NCBI RefSeq assembly: GCF_002973525.1
Contig: NZ_PVEN01000001.1
Location: 744,001-808,000, forward strand
DNA from: Paraburkholderia sp. BL21I4N1
Lineage (GTDB): Bacteria > Pseudomonadota > Gammaproteobacteria > Burkholderiales > Burkholderiaceae
DNA length: 64,000 nucleotides
Direction: 5' to 3'
Shown here piece after piece: positions 35,022 to 43,540 of this stretch (positions are counted from its first letter, which is position 1; every line of letters starts with the position of its first letter). The notes below the pieces were generated by a model that was not told the DNA's origin, searched no databases, and was given only the letters and a program-made list of their open reading frames with translations. Both the position numbers and the translations under genes were made by a program.

Positions 35022-35579
35022 TTACATGAAGCGCACCATCAGATCGGCGTCGTGAAACACGCCGCCGACATTCAACGCGCCCACTTCACACCCGTACTGA
35101 CTAAAGCCAACCGATTCGTAGAGCTTGCGCGCGCCTTCGTTACGGCTGCCGACCATCAACTGGATTTGCCGCAAACCGTCGATCCGCGCAGCGCGCGCCA
35201 GCAACTCGTCAAGCAATGCGCGGCCGATGCCGCGGCCCGCTGCTTCCGGTGCGACGTACATGCCGACAACGGACGCCTTGTGCCGTTCCTTGTCATGCTG
35301 GTTGCGCGACAGGCCGACTATGCCGAGTAACGAGGCGTCCGCAGCTGTGGCGGCCGATGTGTCAGCCGATGCGAAAGCGCCGAGCAGAAACTCACCCTCG
35401 GCGGCGCGCAGACCTTGCAACCTCGCGTCGTGTTGTTCGGGACCGCGCGCTAGCGCTTCCTCATAGCTTTGCCCGAATGAAGCCGGATGCGCCTTCAGCC
35501 CGCGCAAGCGAAGCTGAAAATAAGCGTCACGATCCGCGGGGCCGAGTTGGCGGATAAATACGGCGGTGGCGTCGTTCAA
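35022..35579 (-). CDS. GNAT-family N-acetyltransferase
   Basis: 185 aa starting at a TTG (35579) that has AAGAAGG 6 nt upstream; no ATG is available near the conserved start IRQLGPADRDAYFQLRLRGL. The acetyl-CoA motif is VVGMYVAPEAAGRGIGRALLDELLARA (residues about 104-130), and the C-terminus has SRNEGARKLYESVGF. It transfers acetyl from acetyl-CoA to an unknown amine in the cytoplasm. Confidence 0.85.
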   Translation of the reverse strand: MNDATAVFIRQLGPADRDAYFQLRLRGLKAHPASFGQSYEEALARGPEQHDARLQGLRAAEGEFLLGAFASADTSAATAADASLLGIVGLSRNQHDKERHKASVVGMYVAPEAAGRGIGRALLDELLARAARIDGLRQIQLMVGSRNEGARKLYESVGFSQYGCEVGALNVGGVFHDADLMVRFM

Positions 35580-35668
35580 TTGCAGCCTTCTTTGCGTGTG
35601 GGTTGGGCCGTGCGTGTGTGCGCCGCTAACCCCTCAATCGTGCCCACTCTCGCGGCGTGACGCAATGA

Positions 35669-36535
35669 TCAAGGGGCGGCTTCGGCGCGTTGGCTGTCGG
35701 CGAATGCCCGCAGCGCGACCGCGGTTTGCTGATCGGCTGGAAAGAACGCCTCAATGGCGAGTTCCGATAGCGTGACGTCCACCGGTGTGCCGAACACGGT
35801 GGTCGTGCTGAAAAACGATAGCTCGCCGATCGGTGTGCGTAACCGCAACGGCACGGCGATCTGATTGACCGCCGCGCTGTCGTTCTCGACCGCCTCGGCG
35901 CCGGGCGGCGCGGGATAAGCGGCCAATTCGTCGCGCAATGCGCTCAAGGTGCCGTCGCCGCTTACGTCGATTTGCCGCTGCAGACGCGTGAGCGCGTGCT
36001 CGCGCCACGCATGCCAATTGACGATCGAATTGGCGATACCGTCCGGATGCAAGCTCAACCGCAGCGCGTTGACCGGTGGCTTCAACAATTCGGGACTGGC
36101 ACCGGACAGCAGAGGCGCGAGCGCATTGTTCGAGGCGACGATGGTCCAGTGACGGTCGATCGCCAACGCCGGATAGGGTTCGTGTCCTTTGAGTACCAGT
36201 TCGACGGCCTCGCGTGCGGCGGCGAGTTGCGGGTCCGACAATGGGCGCTCACGGAACAGCGGCGCGTAACCCGCGGCGACCAGCAGCGCATTGCGCGCAC
36301 GCAGCGGCACGTCGAGTCGCTCGGCAAGGTGCATGACCATTTCCCGACTTGGCACCGCACGGCCCGATTCAACGAAGCTCAAATGCCGGGTTGAAACTTC
36401 GGCCTCGGTGGCGAGCAGCAATTGGCTCATTCTTCGCCGCTGACGCCATTCGCGTAGCAGATCGCCGACAGTACGGCTAGCCGATGGCGATGATGACGAC
36501 GACGGCGTGGTGTGCGCAACAGAGAGTGTGTTCAT
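35669..36535 (-). CDS. XRE-family regulator with MmyB-like ligand domain
   Basis: 288 aa from the ATG at 36535; an in-frame upstream start at 36571 would lie within the operator palindrome. The N-terminal HTH (VGDLLREWRQRRRMSQLLLATEAEVSTRHLSFVESGRAVPSREMVMHLAERL) is followed by an MmyB-like domain that may bind a small ligand (FRERPL, WTIVASNNALAPLL, RLSLHPDGIANSIVNW, PIGELSFFSTTTVFGTP). It probably represses its own gene through the palindrome at 36567-36589. No oxidoreductase, the usual divergent target of such regulators, is present here. Confidence 0.88.
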   Translation of the reverse strand: MNTLSVAHTTPSSSSSPSASRTVGDLLREWRQRRRMSQLLLATEAEVSTRHLSFVESGRAVPSREMVMHLAERLDVPLRARNALLVAAGYAPLFRERPLSDPQLAAAREAVELVLKGHEPYPALAIDRHWTIVASNNALAPLLSGASPELLKPPVNALRLSLHPDGIANSIVNWHAWREHALTRLQRQIDVSGDGTLSALRDELAAYPAPPGAEAVENDSAAVNQIAVPLRLRTPIGELSFFSTTTVFGTPVDVTLSELAIEAFFPADQQTAVALRAFADSQRAEAAP

Positions 36536-36566
36536 GGCACCGATGATAGCCAAAGCACACCGGCGA

Positions 36567-36589
36567 TCCATTACCTGACAGGTAATGGA
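36567..36589. promoter_or_regulatory. Operator palindrome of the XRE regulator
   Basis: TCCATTACCTG (36567-36577), one central A, CAGGTAATGGA (36579-36589): a perfect 11-bp-arm palindrome 32 bases before the regulator ATG. An autoregulatory operator is the obvious reading. Confidence 0.75.
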
Positions 36590-36707
36590 ATACCCCGGGA
36601 AAATCTACGAATGCCCGTAACCGCTTCGAGCCTCCTTCAACACCGCTGCGTATCTACCGCCCCGCACTACGAAGAACCGACCGTGAGCGCAACCCGGCAG
36701 ACACGAA

Positions 36708-36880
36708 TCAGGCGGCCACGCCTTCCCGCACGGCGTCAAGTTTGACGCCCAGCGCCCAGCGTGCAGCGCGCGCAGCAGTTTGAATACCCTGTCCATGCGC
36801 GGCTTGGCGCCCGGTGCGAGCGTTTTATAGAGGCTCTCGCGCCCGACTCAATTAAGCGGCTCCTATCCCGGTTCGTTCGG
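36708..36880 (-). pseudogene. Remnant of an HTH antitoxin-like gene
   Basis: On the minus strand a fragment reads GRESLYKTLAPGAKPRMDRVFKLLRAL (split here as GRESLYKTLAPGAKP and RMDRVFKLLRAL), the signature of HigA2-like addiction-module antidote proteins. It is preceded in another frame by TERTGIG and an in-frame TAA, and followed after a frameshift by LGVKLDAVREGVAA and a stop at 36708-36710. At least two frame breaks and a stop make it non-functional. No toxin remains next to it. Confidence 0.6.
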
Positions 36881-37081
36881 TTCCTCGCATGCCGCGCGAC
36901 GACATTGCGCGCCCCCCAGATTCCTGCGCGAGATTGACGGCTTGCCCGGCGTCGCATCGAGATGCTTACCTCTCACGTAATCGACTCACCGCACCGTAGC
37001 CGTCAATCTTCACTCCGAGCCCGCCGTCGACACGTTGTCCGCCGAGCGTTGCGCTCAATGCAGTTCACGAAGGAGTCTGAG

Positions 37082-37450
37082 ATGAATGCGCATACCGATC
37101 TGATCGACCGTTATTTCGACGCATGGAACGAAACCGATGGCGCGCGCCGTCGCGAGTTGATCGCGGCGACCTGGAGCGCCGACGCCGACTATCGCGATCC
37201 GCTGCTGGCCGGCGCAGGCCACGACGGTATCGACGCGATGATCCGCGCGGTCCACGAGCGCTTTCCGCAGCACACGTTTCGTCGCACGACCGACGTGGAT
37301 GGTTTCGCGAACCGGCTGCGTTTTTCCTGGGCGCTGGTGACGCCGGCCGGCGACGCGATCGTGAAGGGATCCGACTTCGGCATGGTCGATTCGCGCGGCC
37401 GTCTGCAAGCGGTGACGGGCTTTCTCGACGAGGCGCCGGGCGGCGCCTGA
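37082..37450 (+). CDS. NTF2-like / SnoaL-like protein
   Basis: 122 aa from the ATG at 37082, with AAGGAG 6 nt upstream. DLIDRYFDAWNETDGARRRELIAATWSADADYRDPLLAGAGHDGIDAMIRAVHERFPQHTFRRT is typical of the nuclear transport factor 2 fold in bacterial SnoaL-like proteins, which form a cone-shaped ligand pocket. The substrate is unknown. It is the first gene of a short unit with the membrane protein at 37479. Confidence 0.85.
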   Translation: MNAHTDLIDRYFDAWNETDGARRRELIAATWSADADYRDPLLAGAGHDGIDAMIRAVHERFPQHTFRRTTDVDGFANRLRFSWALVTPAGDAIVKGSDFGMVDSRGRLQAVTGFLDEAPGGA

Positions 37451-37478
37451 CCCACAACCTTTTGTCACGGAGAAGATC

Positions 37479-38012
37479 ATGCATGAGCCCGCCGCTGTCA
37501 CGATTCCCGATACTGTCGTCGCGTTTGCACGTCTGTCGGGCGCTGTCGACACGTTGTGCAGCGCCATTGCCGGTTTCGCGCTGCTCGCCGGCACGCGCGC
37601 CTTCACGTTTACCGCATTGCTCGCCTGGCGCGAGCCGGTGCTGGGCGGCGTGGGTCTCGTGTTGCTGGCGGCGCTCGGGTGGCTGCGCTGGCAGTGTGGC
37701 GGGCGTAATACTGGACACGTCGCGGGCGCCGCGCATGACACGCCCGCCCTGCATGTCGCACCCGCCGCACACGAGAAGCGGCCCGCAATCAACCCCGGCA
37801 ACGAGTCACGCGCCGTCATGCGGAACGATCTCGCGCGCCCCCTGCCGGTTGGCGCGGAACGGGCTCACGTTGCTTGCTACAATCGATCGTCGGAAAGCGC
37901 GTCGACGCGCCGTGCCGCCCGCGTCGGGCGCCACGTGTCAGCGGGCGCCTGGCCGAACCCAGGCGCGCCGCTAAAGCGTGCGCAACGATCGCTTTGCGTT
38001 ACCCGGACTTAG
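37479..38012 (+). CDS. Hypothetical small membrane protein
   Basis: 177 aa, ATG at 37479 with GGAG 6 nt upstream and only 28 bases after the NTF2-like gene. Two hydrophobic segments (about residues 23-48 and 54-70) suggest a membrane hairpin. The last 100 residues are basic, of low conservation character, and may be a run-on frame. I recognise no family. Confidence 0.5.
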   Translation: MHEPAAVTIPDTVVAFARLSGAVDTLCSAIAGFALLAGTRAFTFTALLAWREPVLGGVGLVLLAALGWLRWQCGGRNTGHVAGAAHDTPALHVAPAAHEKRPAINPGNESRAVMRNDLARPLPVGAERAHVACYNRSSESASTRRAARVGRHVSAGAWPNPGAPLKRAQRSLCVTRT

Positions 38013-38059
38013 CGTCCACACCCGGCGGCAAGCCGCCAATCGGACCTCAAGGAGAGACC

Positions 38060-38524
38060 GTGCTGAAGAATCTGGATCCGCTGCTGAATGCCGACATACT
38101 GCATGCGCTACGCTCGATGGGCCACGGCGACGAACTCGTGATCTGCGACGCCAACTTCCCGGGCAGTTCGGTCGCGCGCGAGTCGGTGCTGGGCGAACTG
38201 CTCCGCCTCGATGGCGTGAGCGCGCCGCGTGCGATTCGCGCGGTGTTGTCGGTGATGCCGCTAGACACGTTCATCGACCATCCCGCGTCGCGGATGGAAG
38301 TGGTGGGCGAGCCGCACACGATTCCCGCCGTGCAGCGCGAAGCGCAGATCGAGATCAACGCTGCCGAAGGTCGTGACGTGCCGTTCGTATCGATCGAACG
38401 TTTCGCTTTTTACGAGCGCGCGCGCAAGGCCTATTGCGTCATCTCCACGGGCGAAGAGCGCGGCTATGGTTGCTTCGTCTTCACCAAGGGCGTGTTGCTG
38501 GCACCCGACGCGCCGCAGTCGTAA
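38060..38524 (+). CDS. fucU: RbsD/FucU family sugar mutarotase
   Basis: 154 aa from a GTG at 38060, with AAGGAG 5 nt upstream. MLKNLDPLLNADILHALRSMGHGDELVICDANFPGSSVARE is diagnostic of the RbsD/FucU family; the C-terminal FAFYERARKAYCVISTGEERGYGCFVFTKGVL fits FucU. It interconverts the anomers of L-fucose or a related sugar in the cytoplasm. No fucose pathway gene is adjacent. Confidence 0.88.
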   Translation: MLKNLDPLLNADILHALRSMGHGDELVICDANFPGSSVARESVLGELLRLDGVSAPRAIRAVLSVMPLDTFIDHPASRMEVVGEPHTIPAVQREAQIEINAAEGRDVPFVSIERFAFYERARKAYCVISTGEERGYGCFVFTKGVLLAPDAPQS

Positions 38525-38614
38525 GCCACCAGGGTCGCTGCCGCTAGCTGCCGTTGGCTACCATTCGCTACCGCTCGCCGGCGCGCCTCACTTCACCTCG
38601 CAAGGACGAACCTC

Positions 38615-39025
38615 ATGAGCTTCTCAATCGACACGCTCGATCACCTCGTTCTGAACGTTGCCGACGTGGAGGCCAGCGCCGCCTGGTACGCACGCATGCT
38701 CGGCATGCAACGCACCGAGTTCGAATCGCGCAGCGGCACGCGGGTGGCGATGACCTACGGCAATCAGAAGATCAATCTGCGCCCCGCCACGGCCGACACC
38801 GTCGCGTGGTTCACCGGGCGCGAGGCGGTGCCGGGCAGCGCCGACCTATGCTTCATCACCACCACCGCGAGCCCGGCCGAAGTCAAGGCGCATTGGCTGG
38901 CGCAGGGCGTGGCCATCGAGGCCGGCCCGGTCGAGCGCGACGGCGCGCGAGGCAAGATGACATCGGTGTATTGCCGCGATCCGGACGGTAATCTGATCGA
39001 AGTGGCGAGCTACCCTCGGGCCTGA
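38615..39025 (+). CDS. VOC-family (glyoxalase-like) protein
   Basis: 136 aa; CAAGGA lies 9 nt before the ATG. The N-terminus TLDHLVLNVADVEASAAWYARMLGM and the C-terminal SVYCRDPDGNLIEVASY give the two beta-alpha-beta-beta-beta modules with metal ligands His (LDHLV) and Glu (LIEVA). It resembles VOC proteins such as virulence-associated glyoxalase-like proteins. The substrate is unknown. Confidence 0.88.
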   Translation: MSFSIDTLDHLVLNVADVEASAAWYARMLGMQRTEFESRSGTRVAMTYGNQKINLRPATADTVAWFTGREAVPGSADLCFITTTASPAEVKAHWLAQGVAIEAGPVERDGARGKMTSVYCRDPDGNLIEVASYPRA

Positions 39026-39281
39026 CTGGTGTGACCCATTTGATACCGTCGGCGCTCGTCACGACGCCGACGCCGGCTTGCGTTTTGCGCAACACGGTCG
39101 CCAGGCCCCGCCCGCGACCCGCCCGGACACCGTTTTACTCCCACGCCGTGCGGCATGCCCCGCGCCGTTCAACCTCGCCCGAGCTTGGAAAAGACGGGCA
39201 ATGCACATATTCTCAGGTGCACAGCGGGGAACTGCGGCGTTTCAGCCGGGTCTGCTGCTTATTCATTTACAGGAGTCCCTC

Positions 39282-39713
39282 ATGACGCGTCCCGTCGATT
39301 CCGGCGTTATCCTCATCGCGCGTATTGCGCTCGCCGTGTTGTTTCTGTGGGGCGGCGTGATGAAACTGCTGGGCTATGCGGGCTTCGTGGGCTACTTGCA
39401 TTCGAAGGGTGTGCCCTTCGTGCAGATCGCCGCGCCGATCGCCACCGCGGTCGAAGCGCTCGGCGGTCTGTTGCTGATCGTCGGCTTCAAGGTGCGCCCG
39501 CTGGCGCTGATCATGGCCGTCTACACGGTCGCGACGGCGGTGCTCGGCCACGATTTCTGGAATGTCACCGACGCCGCGCTGCAACGCGACATGGTGATTC
39601 ACTTCTGGAAGAACATTGGGATTGCCGGCGGTTTCCTGCTGCTGTTCGTGACCGGCGCGGGCCGTATCAGTATCGACGGAGCGCGAGCGCCGCGCGGCGG
39701 GCTGGGTCGTTGA
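39282..39713 (+). CDS. DoxX-family membrane protein
   Basis: 143 aa from the ATG at 39282, AGGAG 7 nt upstream. Four membrane helices and the DoxX pattern are visible: ARIALAVLFLWGGVMKLLGYAGFVGYLHSKGVP, FVQIAAPIATAVEALGGLLLIVGFKVRPLAL, and HFWKNIGIAGGFLLLFVTGAGRIS. DoxX proteins reside in the inner membrane and have been linked to redox stress; this member's role is unknown. Confidence 0.88.
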   Translation: MTRPVDSGVILIARIALAVLFLWGGVMKLLGYAGFVGYLHSKGVPFVQIAAPIATAVEALGGLLLIVGFKVRPLALIMAVYTVATAVLGHDFWNVTDAALQRDMVIHFWKNIGIAGGFLLLFVTGAGRISIDGARAPRGGLGR

Positions 39714-39777
39714 TCGACGGATTGCGGTAGGCTGTGTCGAGTGCTTGTGATTCTGGCTGTAACCAAGGGAGCAAACA

Positions 39778-40050
39778 ATGATTCAAAGTTTCGAGCAAAC
39801 CATTGGCGGCAACGTCACGCAGTTGTGCGCGAGTCTCGGCGAAGGGCCGACCCCTCACCGGGTCATCATCAGCCTCGCCGATTCGGCCAAAACACTGGTC
39901 GTGCTGGACGCCTCCGGATTCCTTGGCGCCCTGAAGGCCGAGATCGAGGAACCGGAAAAGCTGATCGCCGACGCGATTGCCAAAGCGCAGAACGAAGGTC
40001 TGATCGAGCGCGCGATCGATACGGGCACGATTCAGGAGGCGTCGCTGTAA
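39778..40050 (+). CDS. Hypothetical protein, 90 aa
   Basis: Start ATG at 39778 with AAGGGAG 8 nt upstream; the strong terminator at 40134-40177 follows. The protein is acidic and predicted soluble (MIQSFEQTIGGNVTQLCASLGEG...), with a C-terminal helix rich in Ala, Glu and Ile. I recognise no family. Codon use is typical of the window, so it is probably a real gene. Confidence 0.7.
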   Translation: MIQSFEQTIGGNVTQLCASLGEGPTPHRVIISLADSAKTLVVLDASGFLGALKAEIEEPEKLIADAIAKAQNEGLIERAIDTGTIQEASL

Positions 40051-40133
40051 AAGCTCGTTGCGGTGCCGGCGCAAGGTTTTTTGCGCGGCCGCCGCGCTGG
40101 AGCCAGGCTGCAACTTCGCTGCTTCCCATCGGC

Positions 40134-40177
40134 AACAACCCCCGCCATTGCTCGCGCAATTGCGGGGGTTGTTTTTT
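40134..40177 (+). terminator. Strong intrinsic terminator
   Basis: AACAACCCCCGC (40134-40145) pairs with GCGGGGGTTGTT (40162-40173), an inner ATTGC/GCAAT stem extends the hairpin, and the T-run reaches 40177. It ends the 39778 transcript and may also stop the convergent MFS gene. Confidence 0.9.
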
Positions 40178-40209
40178 GCGCTGATAGAAAAGCAGAAAAG
40201 CGTGCGTTT

Positions 40210-41685
40210 TCAGCGAGACTGAGATTCGCCGATCCGCGTTTTGTCCGCGTCGCGCGGCGACGGTGAAGACGCATGCGGCTGCGGATGAATGAAGCAGCTC
40301 AGCACACCGCCGAGCGCCAGCAGACCGACCGAGATCGCGGTCGCGGCCTGCATGCCCGCGACGATCTGCGTGGCCGCCGCGCCGCTCGCCAGCGCGCCGA
40401 AGGCTGCCACGCCCACCGCGCCGCCGGCTTGCCGCGCGGTGTTCAATACCGCGGACGCGGTGGCTGCCCGTTTCGCTTCGGCCGAGGCCAGCACGGCGGT
40501 GGTCATGGCTGGGACGGCCAGCCCCATGCCCGATGGAATCAGCAGGAACGGCAGCAGCAGGCCGATCAGCGGCGTGCCGGCGTCGACGAAATGCAGCAGG
40601 CCGTAGCCGAGCCCCGCGGTAATCGCGCCGGCAATCATCGGCACTCGCACGCCGAAGCGTCCCACGACCCAGCCGCTCGCCACGTTCGAGATCAGGAAGC
40701 CGCCCGTCAACGGCAGGAAGGCCAGACCTGCCTGCAACGGCGTATAGCCACGGGCGCGCTGCAGATAAAGGCTCAACACGAACACCATGCCGTAGTACGT
40801 CAGGTTCACGCAGATGCCGAACAGCACCGCCACGCTGAAACTACGCTTGCCGAAGAGCGACAGCGGCAGCATCGGCGATTCGGTGCGCGCTTCCACGGCG
40901 ATGAACGCGCCCGCGGCGACCAGCGCGAGCACGAAGCCGCCGGCCACGAGCGGATGGCTCAACCCCAGCGGCCGCCATTCGATCACCGCGGCGACGAAGG
41001 CGGTCAGTGCGACGATCGCGAGGCACTGTCCGCTCGGATCGATACCACGGGGCGTGGCTGTGCGGGCGCCAGCCGCCGGTTGCGAATCACTCTGGGCGGC
41101 TTCGGTGCGCGGCACCCATAGCAGGGTGGCGAACAGGCCGGCCGCGCAAATCGGCAGATTGACGAGAAAGATGCTGCGCCAGCCGAACGCCGCGATCAGC
41201 AGACCGCCCACCACCGGTCCCGCCGCGATCGAGATCGCGCCCGCGGCGGTCCAAAGTCCGACCGCGCGAGCGCGCAGTTTCGGGTCGTGCCCGTACGCGC
41301 GGTTGAGCAACGCGAGCGAATTCGGCAGCATGGCCGCCGCGCCGATGCCTTGCACCGCGCGCGCGGCGACCAGCGTGGTGGCATCGAGCGCCAGTCCGCA
41401 GGCGAGGGACGCCAGCGCGAACAACACGATGCCGGCCGCGTACATGCGCCGCGTGCCGAGCCGGTCGCCGAGCACGCCGGCCGACAGCATCAGCACGGCG
41501 AAGGCGAGCGTGTAAGCGTCGACGACCCACTGCAGGCCGGCCACGTTCGCGTGCAGGTCCGCGCCGATTTTCGGCAGCGCGATATTGACGATCGTCACGT
41601 CGAGCTGGGTGACGACGAAGCCGACGCTGACGGTCGCGAGAATCCGGCCGAGGGCGGGCGAGAGGGAGGGTTTGGGCGAGTTCAT
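40210..41685 (-). CDS. MFS drug exporter, DHA2 (14-TM) family
   Basis: 491 aa with about 14 membrane helices. DHA2 motifs: LDVTIVNIALPKIGADL in TM1, the motif-A segment LGDRLGTRRMY and motif C around AAGPVVGGLLIAAFGWRSIF. It acts as a proton-driven exporter of hydrophobic compounds; the substrate is unknown. It follows the MHS transporter on the same strand, but a terminator-like hairpin (41769-41800) lies between. Confidence 0.92.
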   Translation of the reverse strand: MNSPKPSLSPALGRILATVSVGFVVTQLDVTIVNIALPKIGADLHANVAGLQWVVDAYTLAFAVLMLSAGVLGDRLGTRRMYAAGIVLFALASLACGLALDATTLVAARAVQGIGAAAMLPNSLALLNRAYGHDPKLRARAVGLWTAAGAISIAAGPVVGGLLIAAFGWRSIFLVNLPICAAGLFATLLWVPRTEAAQSDSQPAAGARTATPRGIDPSGQCLAIVALTAFVAAVIEWRPLGLSHPLVAGGFVLALVAAGAFIAVEARTESPMLPLSLFGKRSFSVAVLFGICVNLTYYGMVFVLSLYLQRARGYTPLQAGLAFLPLTGGFLISNVASGWVVGRFGVRVPMIAGAITAGLGYGLLHFVDAGTPLIGLLLPFLLIPSGMGLAVPAMTTAVLASAEAKRAATASAVLNTARQAGGAVGVAAFGALASGAAATQIVAGMQAATAISVGLLALGGVLSCFIHPQPHASSPSPRDADKTRIGESQSR

Positions 41686-41768
41686 GCGTTACATCGTAGG
41701 CGCGATGCGGCGCATCATGTTTCGGGACTACGTGAAGTATGCCTGTCGTGGGACTACGAAAAGTCGCA

Positions 41769-41800
41769 AAAGAGCTGGCGGCGCAAGCCGCCGGCTCTTT
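41769..41800 (-). terminator. Terminator after the MHS transporter gene
   Basis: AAAGAGCTGGCGGC and GCCGCCGGCTCTTT pair around a GCAA loop (one G-T pair); on the minus strand a CTTTTG tract follows. Confidence 0.75.
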
Positions 41801-41844
41801 CTGTCAGGTCAAGCCGGCAATGCCAGTCACCGCCAGCCGCCAGC

Positions 41845-43146
41845 TCAATGCGTCTGCGGCGCGTCCTTGATAAACAGCGTCGTCAACGCCCCGAGCACGC
41901 AGATCGTGCCGACATACATTGGGGCGGCCATCGGGTTGGACTTCATCATCAGCGAAACGGCGATCGGTGTGAGACCGCCGAACACCGCATACGCGACGTT
42001 GTACGAGAACGAAATGCCCGAGAAGCGCACCACCGGCGGGAACGCCTTGACCATCACGAACGGAATCGCGCCGATCACGCCGACGAACAGCCCGGCCACG
42101 CCATACAGCGGCACCAGCGCCGAGGTATCGGCGGCGAGCTGCTGGAACATCACGTAGTAGGTCACCGCCAATGCGAGCCCGCCGACGAAAATCGTCCGCC
42201 CCGCGCCGATCCGCCCGGCGATCGAGCCTGCCAGCACGCAGCCGATCGTCAGGCACAGCGTCGCGACGCAGTTCGCCAGCAACGCGGTGGCCGGCGCGAC
42301 GTGGAACTGTTTCTGCAGCAGCGTCGGCGTCATCAGAATGACCACGACGATCGCCGCCGACAGCATCCACGTGAGCAGCATCGACACGATCACCGCGCGG
42401 CCGTGATCGCGCAGCACGGCCTTGAGCGGCACTTCGGCGGCGATCGCCTTACGCTGCTTGAGCTCGGCGAACACCGGCGTTTCATGCAGCCAGCGGCGCA
42501 GATAGACCGAAAACATACCGAACACGCCGCCCACCAGGAACGGAATACGCCACGCGTACGCCGAGATTTCCGCCGGCGCGAAGTTGCGGTTCACCGCCGA
42601 CGCGATCAGCGAGCCGAGCAGGATGCCGGCCGTGAGACCGGCCGTCAGCGTGCCGCATGCATAGCCGATGTGCCGCTGCGGCACGTGCTCCGAGACGAAC
42701 ACCCACGCGCCCGGCACTTCACCGCCGACGGCCGCGCCCTGCATCACGCGGAACAGCAGCAGCAGGACCGGCGCGAGCACGCCGATGCTGGCGTAGGTGG
42801 GCAGAAGGCCCATCATCAGCGTCGGTACCGACATCAGCAGCACGCTCAGCGTGAACATGCGCTTACGGCCGAACAGGTCGCCGAAGTGCGCCATGATGAT
42901 GCCGCCCAGCGGCCGCGCCAGATAGCCCGCGGCGAAGATGCCGAAGGTCTGTACCTGGCGCAGCCAGTCCGGCATGTCGGGCGGGAAAAATAGCTGGCCG
43001 ATGGCCGGCGCGAAAAACACGAAGATGATGAAGTCGTAGAACTCCAGCGCCCCGCCAAGAGCCGCGAGACCGAGCGTCTTGTAGTCGCTGCGCCCAAGAG
43101 GGCGTGGGGTGACAGCCTGCGCTCCACCCAGATTTGTCGCTTGCAT
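41845..43146 (-). CDS. MFS transporter, metabolite:H+ symporter (MHS) family
   Basis: 433 aa from the ATG at 43146 (MQATNLGGAQAVT). MHS features are clear: ALGGALEFYDFIIFVFFAPAIGQLFFP in TM1, GYLARPLGGIIMAHFGDLFGRKRMF in the TM2-3 loop and RVMQGAAVGGEVPGAWVFVSEHVP in TM4. Relatives import citrate, 2-oxoglutarate, proline betaine or shikimate with protons. The ligand cannot be told from sequence. Confidence 0.92.
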   Translation of the reverse strand: MQATNLGGAQAVTPRPLGRSDYKTLGLAALGGALEFYDFIIFVFFAPAIGQLFFPPDMPDWLRQVQTFGIFAAGYLARPLGGIIMAHFGDLFGRKRMFTLSVLLMSVPTLMMGLLPTYASIGVLAPVLLLLFRVMQGAAVGGEVPGAWVFVSEHVPQRHIGYACGTLTAGLTAGILLGSLIASAVNRNFAPAEISAYAWRIPFLVGGVFGMFSVYLRRWLHETPVFAELKQRKAIAAEVPLKAVLRDHGRAVIVSMLLTWMLSAAIVVVILMTPTLLQKQFHVAPATALLANCVATLCLTIGCVLAGSIAGRIGAGRTIFVGGLALAVTYYVMFQQLAADTSALVPLYGVAGLFVGVIGAIPFVMVKAFPPVVRFSGISFSYNVAYAVFGGLTPIAVSLMMKSNPMAAPMYVGTICVLGALTTLFIKDAPQTH

Positions 43147-43540
43147 TGCCTGTTTCTTTTCTTGAATTGGAAGCCACACGTAGCGCGTGGAAATACGGCG
43201 GTCGTCGGGCGAGAAGTGTGGCAAGCGCGGGGTGGAGCACGGGACACCGGCGCGCCGGCCCGGATAGGGCGAGCGCGATGACGACTGGGGCCAAGCGGGA
43301 TTTTACAGGACGAAAGCCGATGCTTTCCGGAAGTGCTTCATTAGATTAGGGAAAGTTCCCCGGCACGGCATTTAACTGCCGGCCAGGACGGAACCACGCG
43401 AATTATCGGAGTCGCCCGTAGGAGAACCGGACGCGTCTGTCAGCGCAAACCGATGGCCATGCAAATTAGGACTGGTCCTATGGGATCGAGTGGGTGGGCC
43501 TCTGAGAATCGCGTCCGACCTACCCGTTGAGAGTTATCCC
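43147..43540. other. Divergent region, MHS transporter / response regulator
   Basis: 394 bases without a convincing gene. Near the response regulator is a 14-bp palindrome, TAGGAC-TG-GTCCTA (43467-43480). The rest shows only weak promoter-like segments. Confidence 0.45.
43467..43480. promoter_or_regulatory. Palindrome TAGGAC-N2-GTCCTA before the response regulator
   Basis: Perfect 6-bp arms, 60 bases before the ATG of the orphan response regulator. It may be its own binding site, although OmpR-type proteins usually bind direct repeats. Confidence 0.35.

Larger units (their letters stand above)
36536..37081. other. Intergenic region with operator and decayed HTH gene
   Basis: These 546 bases contain the operator of the XRE regulator (36567-36589) and, further right on the minus strand, the remains of an antitoxin-like HTH gene (36708-36880). 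The last 120 bases lead to the strong ribosome site of the NTF2-like gene. No intact gene is seen. Confidence 0.55.

Noticed and set aside
36736..36957. Two overlapping minus-strand frames upstream of the NTF2-like gene as intact genes
   Set aside because: They read parts of the decayed HTH gene in different frames; only a pseudogene call explains both.
41287..42993. A 568-codon plus-strand frame spanning two MFS transporter genes
   Set aside because: The product is Arg/His/Asp-rich with no similarity, antisense to two clear membrane proteins with normal start sites.
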